From Terriglobia bacterium (GTDB lineage: Bacteria > Acidobacteriota > Terriglobia > Acidiferrales > UBA7541), in contig JAIQEV010000038.1 of NCBI GenBank assembly GCA_020073585.1, positions 1 to 37,455 of the forward strand: 37,455 nt of DNA, read 5' to 3'. Shown piece by piece: positions 24,558 to 34,641 of this stretch. Numbering within the stretch: the stretch's first letter is position 1; each line of letters starts with the position of its first letter. A program made the position numbers and the translations under genes. The notes beneath the pieces were generated by a model. It was not told the DNA's origin and made no database searches. It saw only the letters and a list, made by a program, of their open reading frames with translations.

Positions 24558-25705
24558 CTGAGGAACGGGTCGCCAACAGGAATCGGCTCTGACGCAAAAA
24601 ACGAGCGCATGGTCACCAAGAACAACCCCGCCGCCGCGACTGAAAGTGCTGCGAAGTCCCAGATCGCAGGCCGGGAACTTGCCGCTGAGAACGGAGGAAT
24701 GATCATGAGGTAGAGGTCGCACACACGGCCTAGCAGAACGATCAGGGAAGCGGCGGCGAGGGTTCGTGGGTTTATCTTATTCGCGCGCGGCAGAAGCAGC
24801 AGAAAGGGCAAGGTCCAGTTCAGCAGCAGGTTCACGACAAACAAGCTTCCCCACCCCGAACTTGTCCTGAGCACCATGTACGAGGTTTCTTCGGTGAGAT
24901 TGGCATACCAGATCAACATGTACTGGCTGAACCAGATGTAAGCCCAAAACGTCGCGAAGGCGACGATCAGGCGGCCCAGATCCAGAAACTGATCGTTGCT
25001 AACGCCGTGGCGCAGCGGGCCCGTCGCACGCAGGGCCAGGGCCAAGAGAGCGAGCGTGGCCAAACCCGAAAGAAACATTCCGGAAAAGTGGTAGATACCG
25101 AAGATCGTACTGGCCCAGTGGGGCTCGAGGGACATAACCCAGTCCGTGGACGCCAGCCAGAAAGTCACCCCAAAAACCACCATGAAGGCAACCGAGAGAC
25201 GCGTGTTTTTCCGGCTCAACTCGATGCCGCCTTCCCGGTCCTGACGGCGCGAATTCCTTCGAATCGCCGACGAAAATCCCAGCCAGGCCGCCAGATAGAT
25301 CACGGCACGAACGAGAAAGAAGGGGTAAGAAAGCCAGGCGTGCTTGAAACCGGCCCATCCTTCCGTGACGATTTCCGAATGGCCGTACCAAGGATAAATC
25401 GCCGGATGCAGGAGGAGCACGGCCAGAATTCCAAGGCTTCCCACGGGCAGGACGGCGGCGAGAGCTTCTCCCACGCGCCGCAGAGGAATGCTCCACACCG
25501 CTCCGGTCGCATACTGGAGGGCGACAAAAAAGATGCCGGACAAGCCGAGGCACACCATCGCGAAGCTGGCTAACAGCAGATCCGCCCAAGCCCGGGCAGG
25601 AGCGATCCTGAGGCCACTGAGGAGAATCACGCCACCGATCGCGGCGACGGCGGCTGCCGGCCTCCGCAGGGCGGCGAGTCGCGCAGGAAACTGGCGGTCA
25701 TTCAT
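24533..25705 (-). CDS. actF: Alternative complex III subunit ActF (quinone-binding membrane subunit)
   Basis: This 390-residue polytopic membrane protein has about ten hydrophobic segments and is related to ActC but shorter. Diagnostic stretches are HAWLSYPFFLVRAVIYLAAWLGFSSAIRRNSRRQD, DWVMSLEPHWASTIFGIYHFSGMFLSGLA, and FWAYIWFSQYMLIWYANLTEET. ActF forms one half of the membrane core of ACIII, a cytochrome bc1 replacement that oxidises quinol and reduces cytochrome c or an oxidase. It overlaps actE by 4 nt (ATGA). The last seven codons and the stop (SALKIKK) are encoded by the tRNA-derived repeat, so the natural C-terminus may have been replaced. No actG follows. Confidence 0.9.
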   Translation of the reverse strand: MNDRQFPARLAALRRPAAAVAAIGGVILLSGLRIAPARAWADLLLASFAMVCLGLSGIFFVALQYATGAVWSIPLRRVGEALAAVLPVGSLGILAVLLLHPAIYPWYGHSEIVTEGWAGFKHAWLSYPFFLVRAVIYLAAWLGFSSAIRRNSRRQDREGGIELSRKNTRLSVAFMVVFGVTFWLASTDWVMSLEPHWASTIFGIYHFSGMFLSGLATLALLALALRATGPLRHGVSNDQFLDLGRLIVAFATFWAYIWFSQYMLIWYANLTEETSYMVLRTSSGWGSLFVVNLLLNWTLPFLLLLPRANKINPRTLAAASLIVLLGRVCDLYLMIIPPFSAASSRPAIWDFAALSVAAAGLFLVTMRSFFASEPIPVGDPFLSSALKIKK

Positions 25706-26298
25706 GGCTGGCCTCCCGCCGGAACGGACGAAGCTTGCTTCTGGAGAGAGCGCACGAAAGCAATCACGCGCCAGCGATCCTCTCGGGAAAGCTGGCTGGC
25801 ATAGGAAGGCATGTTCTTTTGGCCGTAGGTCAAAATGTGGAAGATCTGGCCATCCTTGATTTTCCTGGCGTTGTCCGCATAGAGCGAAGGCGGCGCGGGA
25901 AAACCTCGCTGCGCGACGAGGCCGTCACCTTTGCCCGTGGCGCCATGGCACGGCGCACAGAAATTAGAGAAAACGACGGAGCCGCGCCCGATAGCTTGGG
26001 CGTCATCGGGCCGCAAGGGGCTCTCCAAAGTGTCTCCCGCGCGAAGCGCATCTTCCGGGGTGGGCGCATAGTGCACTGGGAGAAATCCGCGCGGGATCGT
26101 TCCCCCGACCGGAGCCTGCAGAGTCATCCCGTTGGGAAAGTTGGGGTTCGTGGAATAGGCATTGAAGCGCGGGGTTCGCACCATCTCCGGAATAAACTCG
26201 CGGTTGGGCCGCCAGGGTTGTGGGCGCACCGCCCAGTTCAGCGCAAGACTCGCCAGGAACGCCGCCAGCAGCGCGACGTTCAGAGTTCGCCGGGACAT
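25702..26298 (-). CDS. actE: Alternative complex III subunit ActE, monohaem cytochrome c
   Basis: This 198-residue protein has an N-terminal membrane anchor/signal ([20 protein letters not shown]) and one c-type haem site CAPCHG. The distal ligand is probably in the methionine-containing segment GQKNMPSYASQLSREDRW. The segment NGMTLQAPVGGTIPRGFLP is typical of ActE, which sits on the positive side of the membrane and passes electrons out of ACIII. It overlaps actD by 19 nt and actF by 4 nt, so it is strictly within the operon. Confidence 0.92.
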   Translation of the reverse strand: MSRRTLNVALLAAFLASLALNWAVRPQPWRPNREFIPEMVRTPRFNAYSTNPNFPNGMTLQAPVGGTIPRGFLPVHYAPTPEDALRAGDTLESPLRPDDAQAIGRGSVVFSNFCAPCHGATGKGDGLVAQRGFPAPPSLYADNARKIKDGQIFHILTYGQKNMPSYASQLSREDRWRVIAFVRSLQKQASSVPAGGQP

Positions 26299-26822
26299 CC
26301 AGCCTCCTCGATCCGTTCTTCAACCGCCACGACGCCAAACTTCTCAAATAGCCTGCGCACCCGCACCAGGTCGAACTGCGCATCGGACTCTTCCAGCATC
26401 AGGACGAAGCGGTCGTCGGTGACGCCCGGAAAAAGCATGGCCGGCCGCTTGCCCGGCCGGAGGCGCGCCAGCACAAGGAACGTAAACACGGTCGTCAGCC
26501 CGGCGGAAAGCACCATGACTTCAAACGTCACGGGCACGAATGCGGGAAGAGAGTTCCAGGGCTTGCCACCGATGTTGAGCGGCCAGTCCACCATGGTGGT
26601 CCAAAATTCAAACCAAAGTTTCAGCGCGGCCCCGGTGATCGCCGCCAGGAAACAGACCCAGGGAAGACGCGAGGCACGCAAGCCCATTGCCGCGTCCAAG
26701 CCATGAACGGCATACGGGGTGTAGACGTCGAGAATCTTCAAACCCTCTGCGCGGGCTTCCTGCGTGACCCCGAGCAGATTCGCTTCATCGTCAAACACTC
26801 CGACAACGACTCGCCGGCTCAT
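26280..26822 (-). CDS. actD: Alternative complex III subunit ActD (DUF3341)
   Basis: This 180-residue protein opens with [23 protein letters not shown] and [18 protein letters not shown], the conserved head of the DUF3341/ActD family. Two transmembrane helices follow ([21 protein letters not shown] and [21 protein letters not shown]) separated by [19 protein letters not shown]. ActD is a structural membrane subunit without cofactors. Its start overlaps the actC stop by 4 nt (ATGA). Confidence 0.92.
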   Translation of the reverse strand: MSRRVVVGVFDDEANLLGVTQEARAEGLKILDVYTPYAVHGLDAAMGLRASRLPWVCFLAAITGAALKLWFEFWTTMVDWPLNIGGKPWNSLPAFVPVTFEVMVLSAGLTTVFTFLVLARLRPGKRPAMLFPGVTDDRFVLMLEESDAQFDLVRVRRLFEKFGVVAVEERIEEAGCPGEL

Positions 26823-28267
26823 GCCAATCCTCCTTCCCCGGTCCGCACGGCGGCGGTCTGCAATTGCTCCAGTGGCCGTTGTGCGGGGTGCCGCTCGGAA
26901 CCCGGCACCTGCGCCTGGTGGCCGACGTGCAGCACGCCTTTCACCTCGGCCATGGCAATGACCGGCAAGAACCGGCAGAAGAGGAGAAATAAGGTGAAGA
27001 ACAGGCCGAAACTCCCGAGCAGCATGGCGATCTCGATGGGCGTGGGGCGGTAACTGGTCCAGCTGGAGGGCAAGAAATCGCGGTGCAGCGAGGTCACGAT
27101 GATGACGAAGCGTTCAAACCACATGCCGACATTGACCAGAATGGAGACGGGGAAGACCAGCCAGAGATTGCTCCGGACCTTCCGGAACCAGAGCAACTGC
27201 GGGGTGAGCACGTTGCAACCCACCATGATCCCATAGGCCCAGCCGAACGGCCCAAAGGCGCGATTCATAAACGCGAATTCTTCATAAGGATTCGTGGAAT
27301 AGAGAGCGGTGAAAAATTCGGTGGCATAGGCGATGGCGACAATCCCGCTGGTCAGCAAGAGCAGCTTGCACATGACGTCAATGTGACGGAGCGTGATGTA
27401 GTTTTCCAGGCGCATGGTCTTGCGCGCCACGAGGACCAGCGTCAAGACCATGGCCACGCCCGAGAAAATCGCGCCGGCGACAAAGTACGGCGGGAAGATG
27501 GTGGCGTGCCAGCCGGGAATCACTCCGGTCGCGAAGTCCCAGCTCACGATGGTGTGCACCGAGAGAACCAGCGGCGTCGCAAGTCCCGCGAGCATCAGGT
27601 ACACCGATTCGTAGCGATGCCAGGTGCGGAAGGAGCCATTCCAGCCGAGGCTCATGACCGACGCCAGGCGATGACGGAAGCCGCCGCGCAAGCGGTCGCG
27701 AACCGTCGCCAAATCCGGGATCAGTCCCAAGTACCAGAAGACCAGCGAGATCGTGAAATACGTGCCGACCGCAAAAGCATCCCACACGAGCGGCGAACGA
27801 AAATTCACCCACAACGGCCCGCGCGTGTTGGGATACGGAAACAGCCAGTACGCCATCCAGGGCCGGCCGAGGTGAATCACGGGGAAAATGCCCGCGCACA
27901 TGACCGCGAAGATGGTCATGGCCTCGGCCGAACGATTCACGGAGGTGCGCCAGCGCTGGCGCAGCAAGAAGAGGATCGCCGAAATCAAGGTGCCGGCGTG
28001 GCCAATGCCGATCCAGAAAACGAAGGATGTGATGCCCACGGCCCAGCCGACGGTGCGATTCACGCCCCACGTGCCGATTCCGGTGGCTACCTCATAGCTC
28101 ACGGCCAATGCGCCGAGGAGCAGGAGCGCAAGCGCCACAAGAAAACCGCCCCACCACAGCGGCGTGGGCCGCCCTTCGAGTGCGTGGCAGATATCTCGCG
28201 TGACATCCGCCGGTGTCTTGTTGCCGGTGATCAGAGGCTTTTGCGCCGGTAGAAGGAACTCAGCCAT
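26819..28267 (-). CDS. actC: Alternative complex III subunit ActC (NrfD-like membrane subunit)
   Basis: This 482-residue NrfD/PsrC-family protein is the main quinol-binding membrane subunit of ACIII. It has about ten helices and begins [20 protein letters not shown], as ActC proteins do. Conserved family blocks include [67 protein letters not shown], and [37 protein letters not shown], with the likely quinol-pocket histidine and aspartates. The start at 28267 overlaps the actB stop (ATGGCTGA); an upstream in-frame start at 28300 lies inside actB and is less likely. Confidence 0.93.
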   Translation of the reverse strand: MAEFLLPAQKPLITGNKTPADVTRDICHALEGRPTPLWWGGFLVALALLLLGALAVSYEVATGIGTWGVNRTVGWAVGITSFVFWIGIGHAGTLISAILFLLRQRWRTSVNRSAEAMTIFAVMCAGIFPVIHLGRPWMAYWLFPYPNTRGPLWVNFRSPLVWDAFAVGTYFTISLVFWYLGLIPDLATVRDRLRGGFRHRLASVMSLGWNGSFRTWHRYESVYLMLAGLATPLVLSVHTIVSWDFATGVIPGWHATIFPPYFVAGAIFSGVAMVLTLVLVARKTMRLENYITLRHIDVMCKLLLLTSGIVAIAYATEFFTALYSTNPYEEFAFMNRAFGPFGWAYGIMVGCNVLTPQLLWFRKVRSNLWLVFPVSILVNVGMWFERFVIIVTSLHRDFLPSSWTSYRPTPIEIAMLLGSFGLFFTLFLLFCRFLPVIAMAEVKGVLHVGHQAQVPGSERHPAQRPLEQLQTAAVRTGEGGLA

Positions 28268-31200
28268 GGTTCTGGCCCTCTTTTGAGGTTCTGTCCGCAT
28301 AATCGCGGTTCCGGACGACGGCGAGGTAATTCACCGCAGGCCGAAAGTTGAACTCCTCGAGTACCCCGAACCTCCGCGGATCGCGCGCCATCCGGGCGAT
28401 GCGGCTGTTCGGATCGTTCAGGTCCCCGAAAACAATCGCTTGCGATGAACACGACTGCTGGCACGCGGTCTGGATCTGTCCGTCGGCAATCGGCTTGCCG
28501 CGCCGCCGGGACTCGATGCGCGCGGCCTCAATGCGCTGCACGCAGAAGGAACACTTTTCCATCACGCCGCGCGAACGGACGGTCACATCGGGATTGAGGG
28601 CGAGATTCTGGAGACGATCGTTGCGGACATAGTTGAACCAATTGAACCGGCGCACCTTGTAGGGGCAGTTGTTGGCACAGTAGCGCGTGCCCACGCAACG
28701 ATTGTAAATCTGCTGGTTCAGTCCTTCGGCGCTGTGCACCGTCGCGACCACCGGGCAAACGGTTTCACACGGCGCGTTGTCGCACTGCTGGCAGACCATT
28801 GGCTGCTGCACCACGTCGACGTCCGCATCGCCCGAGTAGTAGCGGTCGATCCGCATCCAGTGCATCTCGCGATGGCGAAGAACCTCATCCTTGCCCACGA
28901 CGGGAATGTTGTTCTCGGCCTGGCAAGCGACGACACAGCCGGAACAGCCCGTGCACGCCGTCAGATCAATGGCCATCGCCCAGCGATGGCCATTGTAGGG
29001 GTGGTCCGCCGGCCACAGGCCGTTCTTGCCGGGCGGGGCGGGTGAAGGTTTCCCGGCTTCCGCGAGCAACGCGGAGACGGTCGTCTCGCGCACGATTTCG
29101 CGATGTTCGCCGCCGACCAGCGGCACGTTCTGCGGCATCGTCAAGCTGTGATGGGTCTGCGTGGAGGCCAGCGCGTGCCGCCTGCCGGTCTTCGTCAGGC
29201 GGACCCCGTCATGAACGTATTGCAGGCTTCCGCCGGCCAGGATGAGCATCGGTGCGGCATTCTTGCCGATCCGGCCGTCTTCGCCCACGTCCGGCCCGCC
29301 GAAGAGCCATTTCGGCCCGGCGCTGGCGAAGCGCTCCGTCGCTTTGCGGCCGTAGCCGAGTGCTACGGCGATCACCTGGTCGTGCTGTCCCGGCTGGACA
29401 TAAACCGGCAGTTCCAGCGCGGCAGCGCTTCCCTTCCCGGAATCCGCTTCGAGGCGAACCACGTCCCCGTCTTTCAGTCCGAGCCGCTGAGCCGCCGCAG
29501 GAGAAACGCATGCGTAGTTATCCCAAGTCACCTTGCTGATGGGGTCCGGCAGTTCCTGCAACCAGGGATTTTCCGCGTGGCGGCCGTCCAGCATCGCGAC
29601 CTTAGGATAGAGAACCACGGAGAACTCGCCGCCAGCGCGAGCCGGCTTCGGCACAGCCTGAAGTGTCGCAGCGCGGAAATGGCCGGGCTTGGGCGCCGCG
29701 GAAGGCGCTTCCGCATACCCGGCTTCGACGGCACGATCCCAGAACGTTTGGAAATCCGTATCGCTTTTGCGCTGCGGGAATACATTCTCGCGCCAGTAGT
29801 CCCGAAGGATGTCGTAGGCCGCTTTAGGCTGGCCTCCCCAAATCGCGAGACTCTCCAGGACAGCGCGCGTATTGCTCAGAGGATGTATCGCCGGCTGGAA
29901 CAAACTGATGGTGCCGCGCACCGGTTCGGCGTCGCCCCAGGATTCCAGGGAATGGTGGTCCGGGCAAACAAACCGCGCGAGCGCCGACGTTTCATCCAAA
30001 CGGCCGGCGAAGCTCACTACCAGCGGCACTTTTCGAATCTGCTCGGCCAGCGCATCTCCGTTGGGCAGGTCGTAGACGGGATTAACTCCGTGGAGAAAGA
30101 GCGCCGCGATCTTTCCGTCACGCAACTCTTCCAGGAGCGCCTGCAGTTCGCGGTCGTTGCCGGCCTTCTGCTGCGAAGGACGCTCCAGATCCAGCGACGA
30201 TCCGTAATTTCCGAGCACATCGTTGATGAAATTGACGAGCACCTGCAGGCGGATATCCTGCGAACCGCACAGGACCAGGCTCCGGCCACGCGCCTGCCAG
30301 AGCCGGTGCGCGAGGTCGTCGAGCGATGCATCCAGCGGTTGATCCGTCGCGCCGACGCTGAGAGGAAACGCCGCGCCCGCGAGATGCGCAAGCCGCCCGG
30401 CAAGCCGCACCATCACATCGCCGAGCTCTTGCGGCGACACGCGAATGCGTCGGTCGGCTTTGGCGCCGGTCACCGACATCCGCGACTCGAATTGTGCGTG
30501 ATACGACATCCGCGGCGGATAGGCATCGAGCCGGCGCCCGGCGGCGTAGTCGCGGCTGAACTCCACCGGGGATATCCACGTTCCCAGAAAATCGGCGTCG
30601 AAACTCACAATCACATCGGCGTGATCGAACCGGTAGTGCGGCAGCAGGCGCTCCCCGTGCGTGTCCTTGTGCGCATCGAGGATCGCCGAGCTGGACAGTC
30701 CGTCATACACGATGTGGCGCGCATCGCGGAATTGCGCCAGGAACTTCCGGATCTCCGCGTTCAGCGTGGGACTCGATATCGTTCCGGAAAGGAAGCGGAC
30801 GGGACTCCCCGCATTGCGGTACAGGGCAAGTTGCGCGGTGATTTGCCGGTCCACTTCTTCCCAGGTGGCGGGCTTGCCCTCCCGCTGAGGCTCTTTGCAT
30901 CGGTGCGAATCGTAGAGTTCCAGCAGCGAAGCTTGTCCCACGGCGCAGAGCCCGCCGCGCGAAACCGGATGTTGCGGATTGCCTTCCAGCTTGATGGGCC
31001 GGCCATCGCGGTTCTTTGCCAGAACCCCGCAAGCGGCCGGGCAACCTCCGCAAGTGGTCGCGTAGAAATAGGAAACTCCGGGAACGATCTCTTCGGGCTG
31101 AATCAGATAAGGGATCGCTTTCTCGACGGGGGCCCGAGAACAGCCGATCCCGGCCGCCGCTACGGCGGCCGTAAAGCCTGCGGCCTTCAAGAAGGAGCGC

Positions 31201-31328
31201 CGGCTGAATTGCTCGGCCGGACGATCCAGGGGTTCAGGAAACTCGTCCGTGCTGATTTGTACGAGATCCGCTGCGCCGGGGCCTTCCTCCCAGCTCTTCC
31301 AGTATTGCGGTGTTTTCCCCGAATCCAT
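28260..31328 (-). CDS. actB: Alternative complex III subunit ActB (molybdopterin-like and iron-sulfur fusion)
   Basis: This 1022-residue protein has two parts. The first ~770 residues are a molybdopterin-oxidoreductase-like domain behind a twin-arginine segment ([20 protein letters not shown], residues ~41-60). In ACIII this part binds no Mo cofactor. Residues ~785-985 are a ferredoxin-like domain with four cysteine groups ([59 protein letters not shown]...TACQQSC), expected to hold three 4Fe-4S and one 3Fe-4S cluster. The ATG at 31328 is chosen because GAGGAG lies 5 nt upstream; a GTG two codons earlier overlaps that site. It links the haem subunits to the membrane subunits. Confidence 0.93.
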   Translation of the reverse strand: MDSGKTPQYWKSWEEGPGAADLVQISTDEFPEPLDRPAEQFSRRSFLKAAGFTAAVAAAGIGCSRAPVEKAIPYLIQPEEIVPGVSYFYATTCGGCPAACGVLAKNRDGRPIKLEGNPQHPVSRGGLCAVGQASLLELYDSHRCKEPQREGKPATWEEVDRQITAQLALYRNAGSPVRFLSGTISSPTLNAEIRKFLAQFRDARHIVYDGLSSSAILDAHKDTHGERLLPHYRFDHADVIVSFDADFLGTWISPVEFSRDYAAGRRLDAYPPRMSYHAQFESRMSVTGAKADRRIRVSPQELGDVMVRLAGRLAHLAGAAFPLSVGATDQPLDASLDDLAHRLWQARGRSLVLCGSQDIRLQVLVNFINDVLGNYGSSLDLERPSQQKAGNDRELQALLEELRDGKIAALFLHGVNPVYDLPNGDALAEQIRKVPLVVSFAGRLDETSALARFVCPDHHSLESWGDAEPVRGTISLFQPAIHPLSNTRAVLESLAIWGGQPKAAYDILRDYWRENVFPQRKSDTDFQTFWDRAVEAGYAEAPSAAPKPGHFRAATLQAVPKPARAGGEFSVVLYPKVAMLDGRHAENPWLQELPDPISKVTWDNYACVSPAAAQRLGLKDGDVVRLEADSGKGSAAALELPVYVQPGQHDQVIAVALGYGRKATERFASAGPKWLFGGPDVGEDGRIGKNAAPMLILAGGSLQYVHDGVRLTKTGRRHALASTQTHHSLTMPQNVPLVGGEHREIVRETTVSALLAEAGKPSPAPPGKNGLWPADHPYNGHRWAMAIDLTACTGCSGCVVACQAENNIPVVGKDEVLRHREMHWMRIDRYYSGDADVDVVQQPMVCQQCDNAPCETVCPVVATVHSAEGLNQQIYNRCVGTRYCANNCPYKVRRFNWFNYVRNDRLQNLALNPDVTVRSRGVMEKCSFCVQRIEAARIESRRRGKPIADGQIQTACQQSCSSQAIVFGDLNDPNSRIARMARDPRRFGVLEEFNFRPAVNYLAVVRNRDYADRTSKEGQNHG

Positions 31329-31337
31329 GCGCACTCC

Positions 31338-31991
31338 TCAGTAGTGACACGTCGAGCAGTCAATCGAAGGCTGCACCGGTTTGCTCGCTACGCCCGATGC
31401 GCTTGCCGTGCGGTGACAGTTCACGCACCAACCCATCGTCAAGTCCGGCACCTGGCGCACGCGGTCCATGGTTTCGACCGGGCCATGACACTGCTGGCAC
31501 GCCACGCCAACGCTGACGTGCGCGCTGTGGTTGAAATAGACGAAATCCGGCAACCGGTAGATGCGCGTCCAGACAATCGCCTGCTCTGTCTTTTGCGGAT
31601 CGCGCACCAAGTGTCCGTCGAGCGCCAGCGCATCGTAGATCTTCTGAATTTCCGGCGACACGACCTGCCGCGGCTTGCGGTTTTCCCGCTTCGCCAGCTC
31701 GTCTTCCGCGCGCAGCGCACCGAGCGGCGCGGAAACGAATTTGTGGCAATTCATGCACGTGCCGGCGGGCGGAATCCCGGCATGGCGGCTCGCCTCCGCG
31801 CCCGAATGGCAGTACAGGCAGGCAATCTGCATCTCCCCCGCGTGCAAGCGATGAGAGAAAGCGATGGGCTGAGCCGGCTCATACCCCTGCTGATTGCCGG
31901 GCAGGTGCCACGAGCTCGCCTGCACAGCGAGCACGGCAAGGCTGAACAACAACCCCACAATCAGCACGATGGTGACGACTTTCTCGTTCAT
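31338..31991 (-). CDS. actA: Alternative complex III subunit ActA, pentahaem cytochrome c
   Basis: This 217-residue protein has an N-terminal membrane helix (VVTIVLIVGLLFSLAVLAV) and five CxxCH haem sites: CLYCH, CMNCH, CQQCH, CVNCH and a C-terminal CSTCHY. Five haems and the surrounding FSHRLHAGEMQIACLYCH pattern match ActA. The start at 31991 has AGGGGGG upstream; a longer frame to 32078 would run into narK. It begins the ACIII block and follows narK by only 11 nt, indicating transcription from the nar genes. Confidence 0.93.
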   Translation of the reverse strand: MNEKVVTIVLIVGLLFSLAVLAVQASSWHLPGNQQGYEPAQPIAFSHRLHAGEMQIACLYCHSGAEASRHAGIPPAGTCMNCHKFVSAPLGALRAEDELAKRENRKPRQVVSPEIQKIYDALALDGHLVRDPQKTEQAIVWTRIYRLPDFVYFNHSAHVSVGVACQQCHGPVETMDRVRQVPDLTMGWCVNCHRTASASGVASKPVQPSIDCSTCHY

Positions 31992-32002
31992 CCGAGGCCC
32001 CC

Positions 32003-33328
32003 CTAGCGGCGGACTCCCGCGGGCTCTGCCTGCTCCGTGGGCTGTGTCGCACTCTCGCGCGCATATTTGAGAATCCAAGCCATCGAGAGCGAAAAGAGGG
32101 ACAGGAAAACAAAGGTCACAAATCCGATCGCGTATCCCGAAGTGCCGAGGTTGCGCACAGCAAAGGCCATCACCGGCGGGATTACGAAACCGCCGAACGC
32201 TCCCAAGCCTCCCACCCAGCCGGCTGCGCCCCCCACGGCTTGCGGCACAGCCTGAGGCACAATCTTGAACACCGCCGCATTGCAGATGCCCATGCCAATG
32301 GCCATCAAGATCTCGCCCGGGACCGAGAGCTCGAACTGGTGCGAGCTGGTCATCACCAGTGCGCCAACCAGCGTGATCAGCAGCGCAAGAATCGCCGTGT
32401 TTTCTCCACCCTCGCGCAACTGGTCCGAGAGCACGCCGCCCGCAACTCGAATCAGCGAGGCCAGGATCGAGAAGACAGCCGTCAGCATCCCGGCCTTCAA
32501 CAAGCTAACGCCGTAAAAAGAGGTCCAGTAGACCGGGAGCCAGGCAGTCAGCGCGATGAAACCGCCGAAAGTTGTAAAGTAGATCCAGACAAGCGCCCAG
32601 GTCCGCCACACGCGGGCAGACGCTTGCAGGGTTTCTTTCAAACTCCCCGCCGGGAACAAGTCCTGGCCGAGTCCCTGCGCACGCGCGCGTGCCTCCGCGG
32701 GAGCAAGACCCCGCTTCAATAGCTGGAAATACGGGCTGTTCTTCCCGGAGATGGCGTAGAAAAGCGTGCCGGCGGCGAGAATGCTCAGCCAAAGTACGTA
32801 GGATCCCGCAAGGCGAAACCGGGCCAACGCAAAGGGTAGAATCAGCGTGAAGATGCCCGGGGCCAGATTGCCCACGCCGGCAAAGATGGCCAGAGCGCGC
32901 CCCTGTTGTTTCTGCGGAAACCAATAGGCAACTTGACTGATACCGACGGAAAAAGTTGCGATACCGCAACCGCACAGCACCCCCAAAACCATCAGCAGCG
33001 GGTAGCTTGCTGCGGAGAGGTGTGCCGGATAAAGAAACCGGGCAACAAGAGTCAGGCCGGTCATGCCTGCCAGGGAAAGACTCAGCAGCAACAGAAACGG
33101 CTTGCGGCCTCCGGTGGTGTCCACCCACGCCGAAAACGGAATTCGTAACAGGGAACCGGACAGCGCCGGTATGGCCACCAGGAACCCCATGGCCAGCGGG
33201 CCGAGTCCCATCACCTGCTGAAAAAGTTTGGCGGACGGTCCAAAGAGAGCTACCGCCGCGAAGCCCACGAAGAAACCGAGCGTCGCGCTCCACAATGCCT
33301 GCTTCGGTGTTCCTTCAATGCCCTTCAT
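32003..33328 (-). CDS. narK: Nitrate/nitrite transporter, NarK family (MFS)
   Basis: This 441-residue major-facilitator protein has ~12 hydrophobic segments. It shows the MFS loop-2/3 motif (FSAWVDTTGGRKPFLLLLSL) and nitrate/nitrite-porter signatures: SVGISQVAYWFPQKQQGRALAIFAGVGNLAPG in TM5 and QAVGGAAGWVGGLGAFGGFVIPP in TM11. NarK proteins bring in nitrate and/or export nitrite, fitting its place between narI and actA. Start at 33328 with GGGAG upstream. Substrate direction cannot be read from the sequence. Confidence 0.9.
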   Translation of the reverse strand: MKGIEGTPKQALWSATLGFFVGFAAVALFGPSAKLFQQVMGLGPLAMGFLVAIPALSGSLLRIPFSAWVDTTGGRKPFLLLLSLSLAGMTGLTLVARFLYPAHLSAASYPLLMVLGVLCGCGIATFSVGISQVAYWFPQKQQGRALAIFAGVGNLAPGIFTLILPFALARFRLAGSYVLWLSILAAGTLFYAISGKNSPYFQLLKRGLAPAEARARAQGLGQDLFPAGSLKETLQASARVWRTWALVWIYFTTFGGFIALTAWLPVYWTSFYGVSLLKAGMLTAVFSILASLIRVAGGVLSDQLREGGENTAILALLITLVGALVMTSSHQFELSVPGEILMAIGMGICNAAVFKIVPQAVPQAVGGAAGWVGGLGAFGGFVIPPVMAFAVRNLGTSGYAIGFVTFVFLSLFSLSMAWILKYARESATQPTEQAEPAGVRR

Positions 33329-33372
33329 GGCGTTTCTCCCTCTCTGCTTGATTCAAAAATGAATCGCGGTAC

Positions 33373-34065
33373 TCACGCCGCTTCCTTCGGTGCGCGATAC
33401 CACCGCACCACCTGCGTCCTGCGCCAGAGATAGGGATTGGGAACAACCAGGATGTGCACGAGGCGCGTGAACGGAGTGACCCCAATGATGGCGTACGCCA
33501 GAACGATATGCGCCTTGACCGCGACCGGCAGCATCGCCACGTAGCCAAGATCCGGACTGAACCGCACCAGGGACCACAGATACGGGGAAATCGCCGCGGC
33601 GAACCATGCCGATCCCCAAGGGTGAAAGATGGCCACGAAAACGCCGAGCAACACCTGGGCCAGCAACATCGCCAGCACCACCCAGTCAAAACCGTTGGTC
33701 ACCGCGCGCACCTTGGAAACCGTCAGCCGCCGCGCAATCGCTCCGAGCAATCCCACGACCGTGAGCAGGCCGAAAACCAGCGCTGTCGTTTCCAGGACGT
33801 ACAGGCGCAACGGCCGGCTATTCCAGGCCAGTATCTGTTGGGGCAGAAAAAAAGCGACGACGTGGCCAGTGAGCACAAAGACGATTCCGTAGTGGAAGGG
33901 CACGAGCGCCCAAAAGTGGCGCTGATTTTCCAGAAACTGCGAGGAGAGGCTCGAGTAGGAGTAGGGCGCCAGGCGATAGCGCAAGATGGTGGCCAGAAAA
34001 AAGATGAACATCGCCAAATAGGGGACAACGGCGAACAGCAGCTGATTGACGAATGGATTAGTCAT
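33373..34065 (-). CDS. narI: Respiratory nitrate reductase gamma subunit (cytochrome b)
   Basis: This 230-residue membrane protein has five hydrophobic segments. It carries four conserved histidines in pairs, FHYGIVFVLTGH in helix 2 and KAHIVLAYAIIG...FTRLVH in helix 5, as expected for the two b haems of NarI. NarI oxidises quinol at the membrane and feeds NarH. The ATG at 34065 has AAGAGGAAAAG upstream. It follows narJ by 12 nt. Confidence 0.93.
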   Translation of the reverse strand: MTNPFVNQLLFAVVPYLAMFIFFLATILRYRLAPYSYSSLSSQFLENQRHFWALVPFHYGIVFVLTGHVVAFFLPQQILAWNSRPLRLYVLETTALVFGLLTVVGLLGAIARRLTVSKVRAVTNGFDWVVLAMLLAQVLLGVFVAIFHPWGSAWFAAAISPYLWSLVRFSPDLGYVAMLPVAVKAHIVLAYAIIGVTPFTRLVHILVVPNPYLWRRTQVVRWYRAPKEAA

Positions 34066-34077
34066 CTTCTTTTCCTC

Positions 34078-34641
34078 TTACTGCAATACATGCAATTCCG
34101 GCACGCGCCTTGGAGTCAGCGCGGGATCATACGGGTACCGGTTCCTCAGTAAAGCGAATGCCGACTCCAGCAGGAGCGCAAACGCATTGCGGTTTTCTTT
34201 CCAGGCGCCGCGCATTTTATCGAGTGCCGGCAGCACATAGCGGCTGGCGAACTCGGCGGCTTCCTCCGCCTCCAGCTTTCCGAGCAGCAGGAGGGCATGG
34301 GAGAGATGATCGGGAAGTTCGCCGGACTCCGGCACCTCATATTCGCGGAGCTGCTCGCGCATCCTCACGAGGAATTCGCCGCGCTGGTAATCCTCGCCGT
34401 AGAGCTGCCAGCCGGTCTCCAGCGTGCACATCGGATTCAGGTCAAACGTGCGGGTGAAAAGCTCCTGCACCTCCTCCGTGTCCAGTCCCTCGATGCCTGC
34501 ATAGAATTCCCGGAAAGCCGCGGCGACTTCGCCCGGCTCGCCGGCCATCGCGCCCAGACAATCGCCGGCCTGCCGGCGATAGCCGTCCGCCGGGTAGCTG
34601 AAGAGCACGGCCAGCCGCTCGTAAATAGTTACGCCGCTCAT
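34078..34641 (-). CDS. narJ: Nitrate reductase assembly chaperone NarJ
   Basis: This 187-residue all-helical protein of the NarJ/TorD chaperone family is needed for cofactor loading of NarG. Conserved patterns are YERLAVLFSYPADGYRRQ, VQELFTRTFDLNPMCTLETGWQLYGEDYQRGEFLVRM and ELPDHLSHALLLLGKL. The start at 34641 shares one base with the narH stop (TGATG), so the two are translationally coupled. The longer open frame to 34818 is an overlap with narH, not coding. Confidence 0.93.
   Translation of the reverse strand: MSGVTIYERLAVLFSYPADGYRRQAGDCLGAMAGEPGEVAAAFREFYAGIEGLDTEEVQELFTRTFDLNPMCTLETGWQLYGEDYQRGEFLVRMREQLREYEVPESGELPDHLSHALLLLGKLEAEEAAEFASRYVLPALDKMRGAWKENRNAFALLLESAFALLRNRYPYDPALTPRRVPELHVLQ

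Noticed and set aside
29103-32006. A 967-codon open frame on the plus strand
   Set aside because: Antisense to actB and actA, which have complete iron-sulfur and haem motifs.
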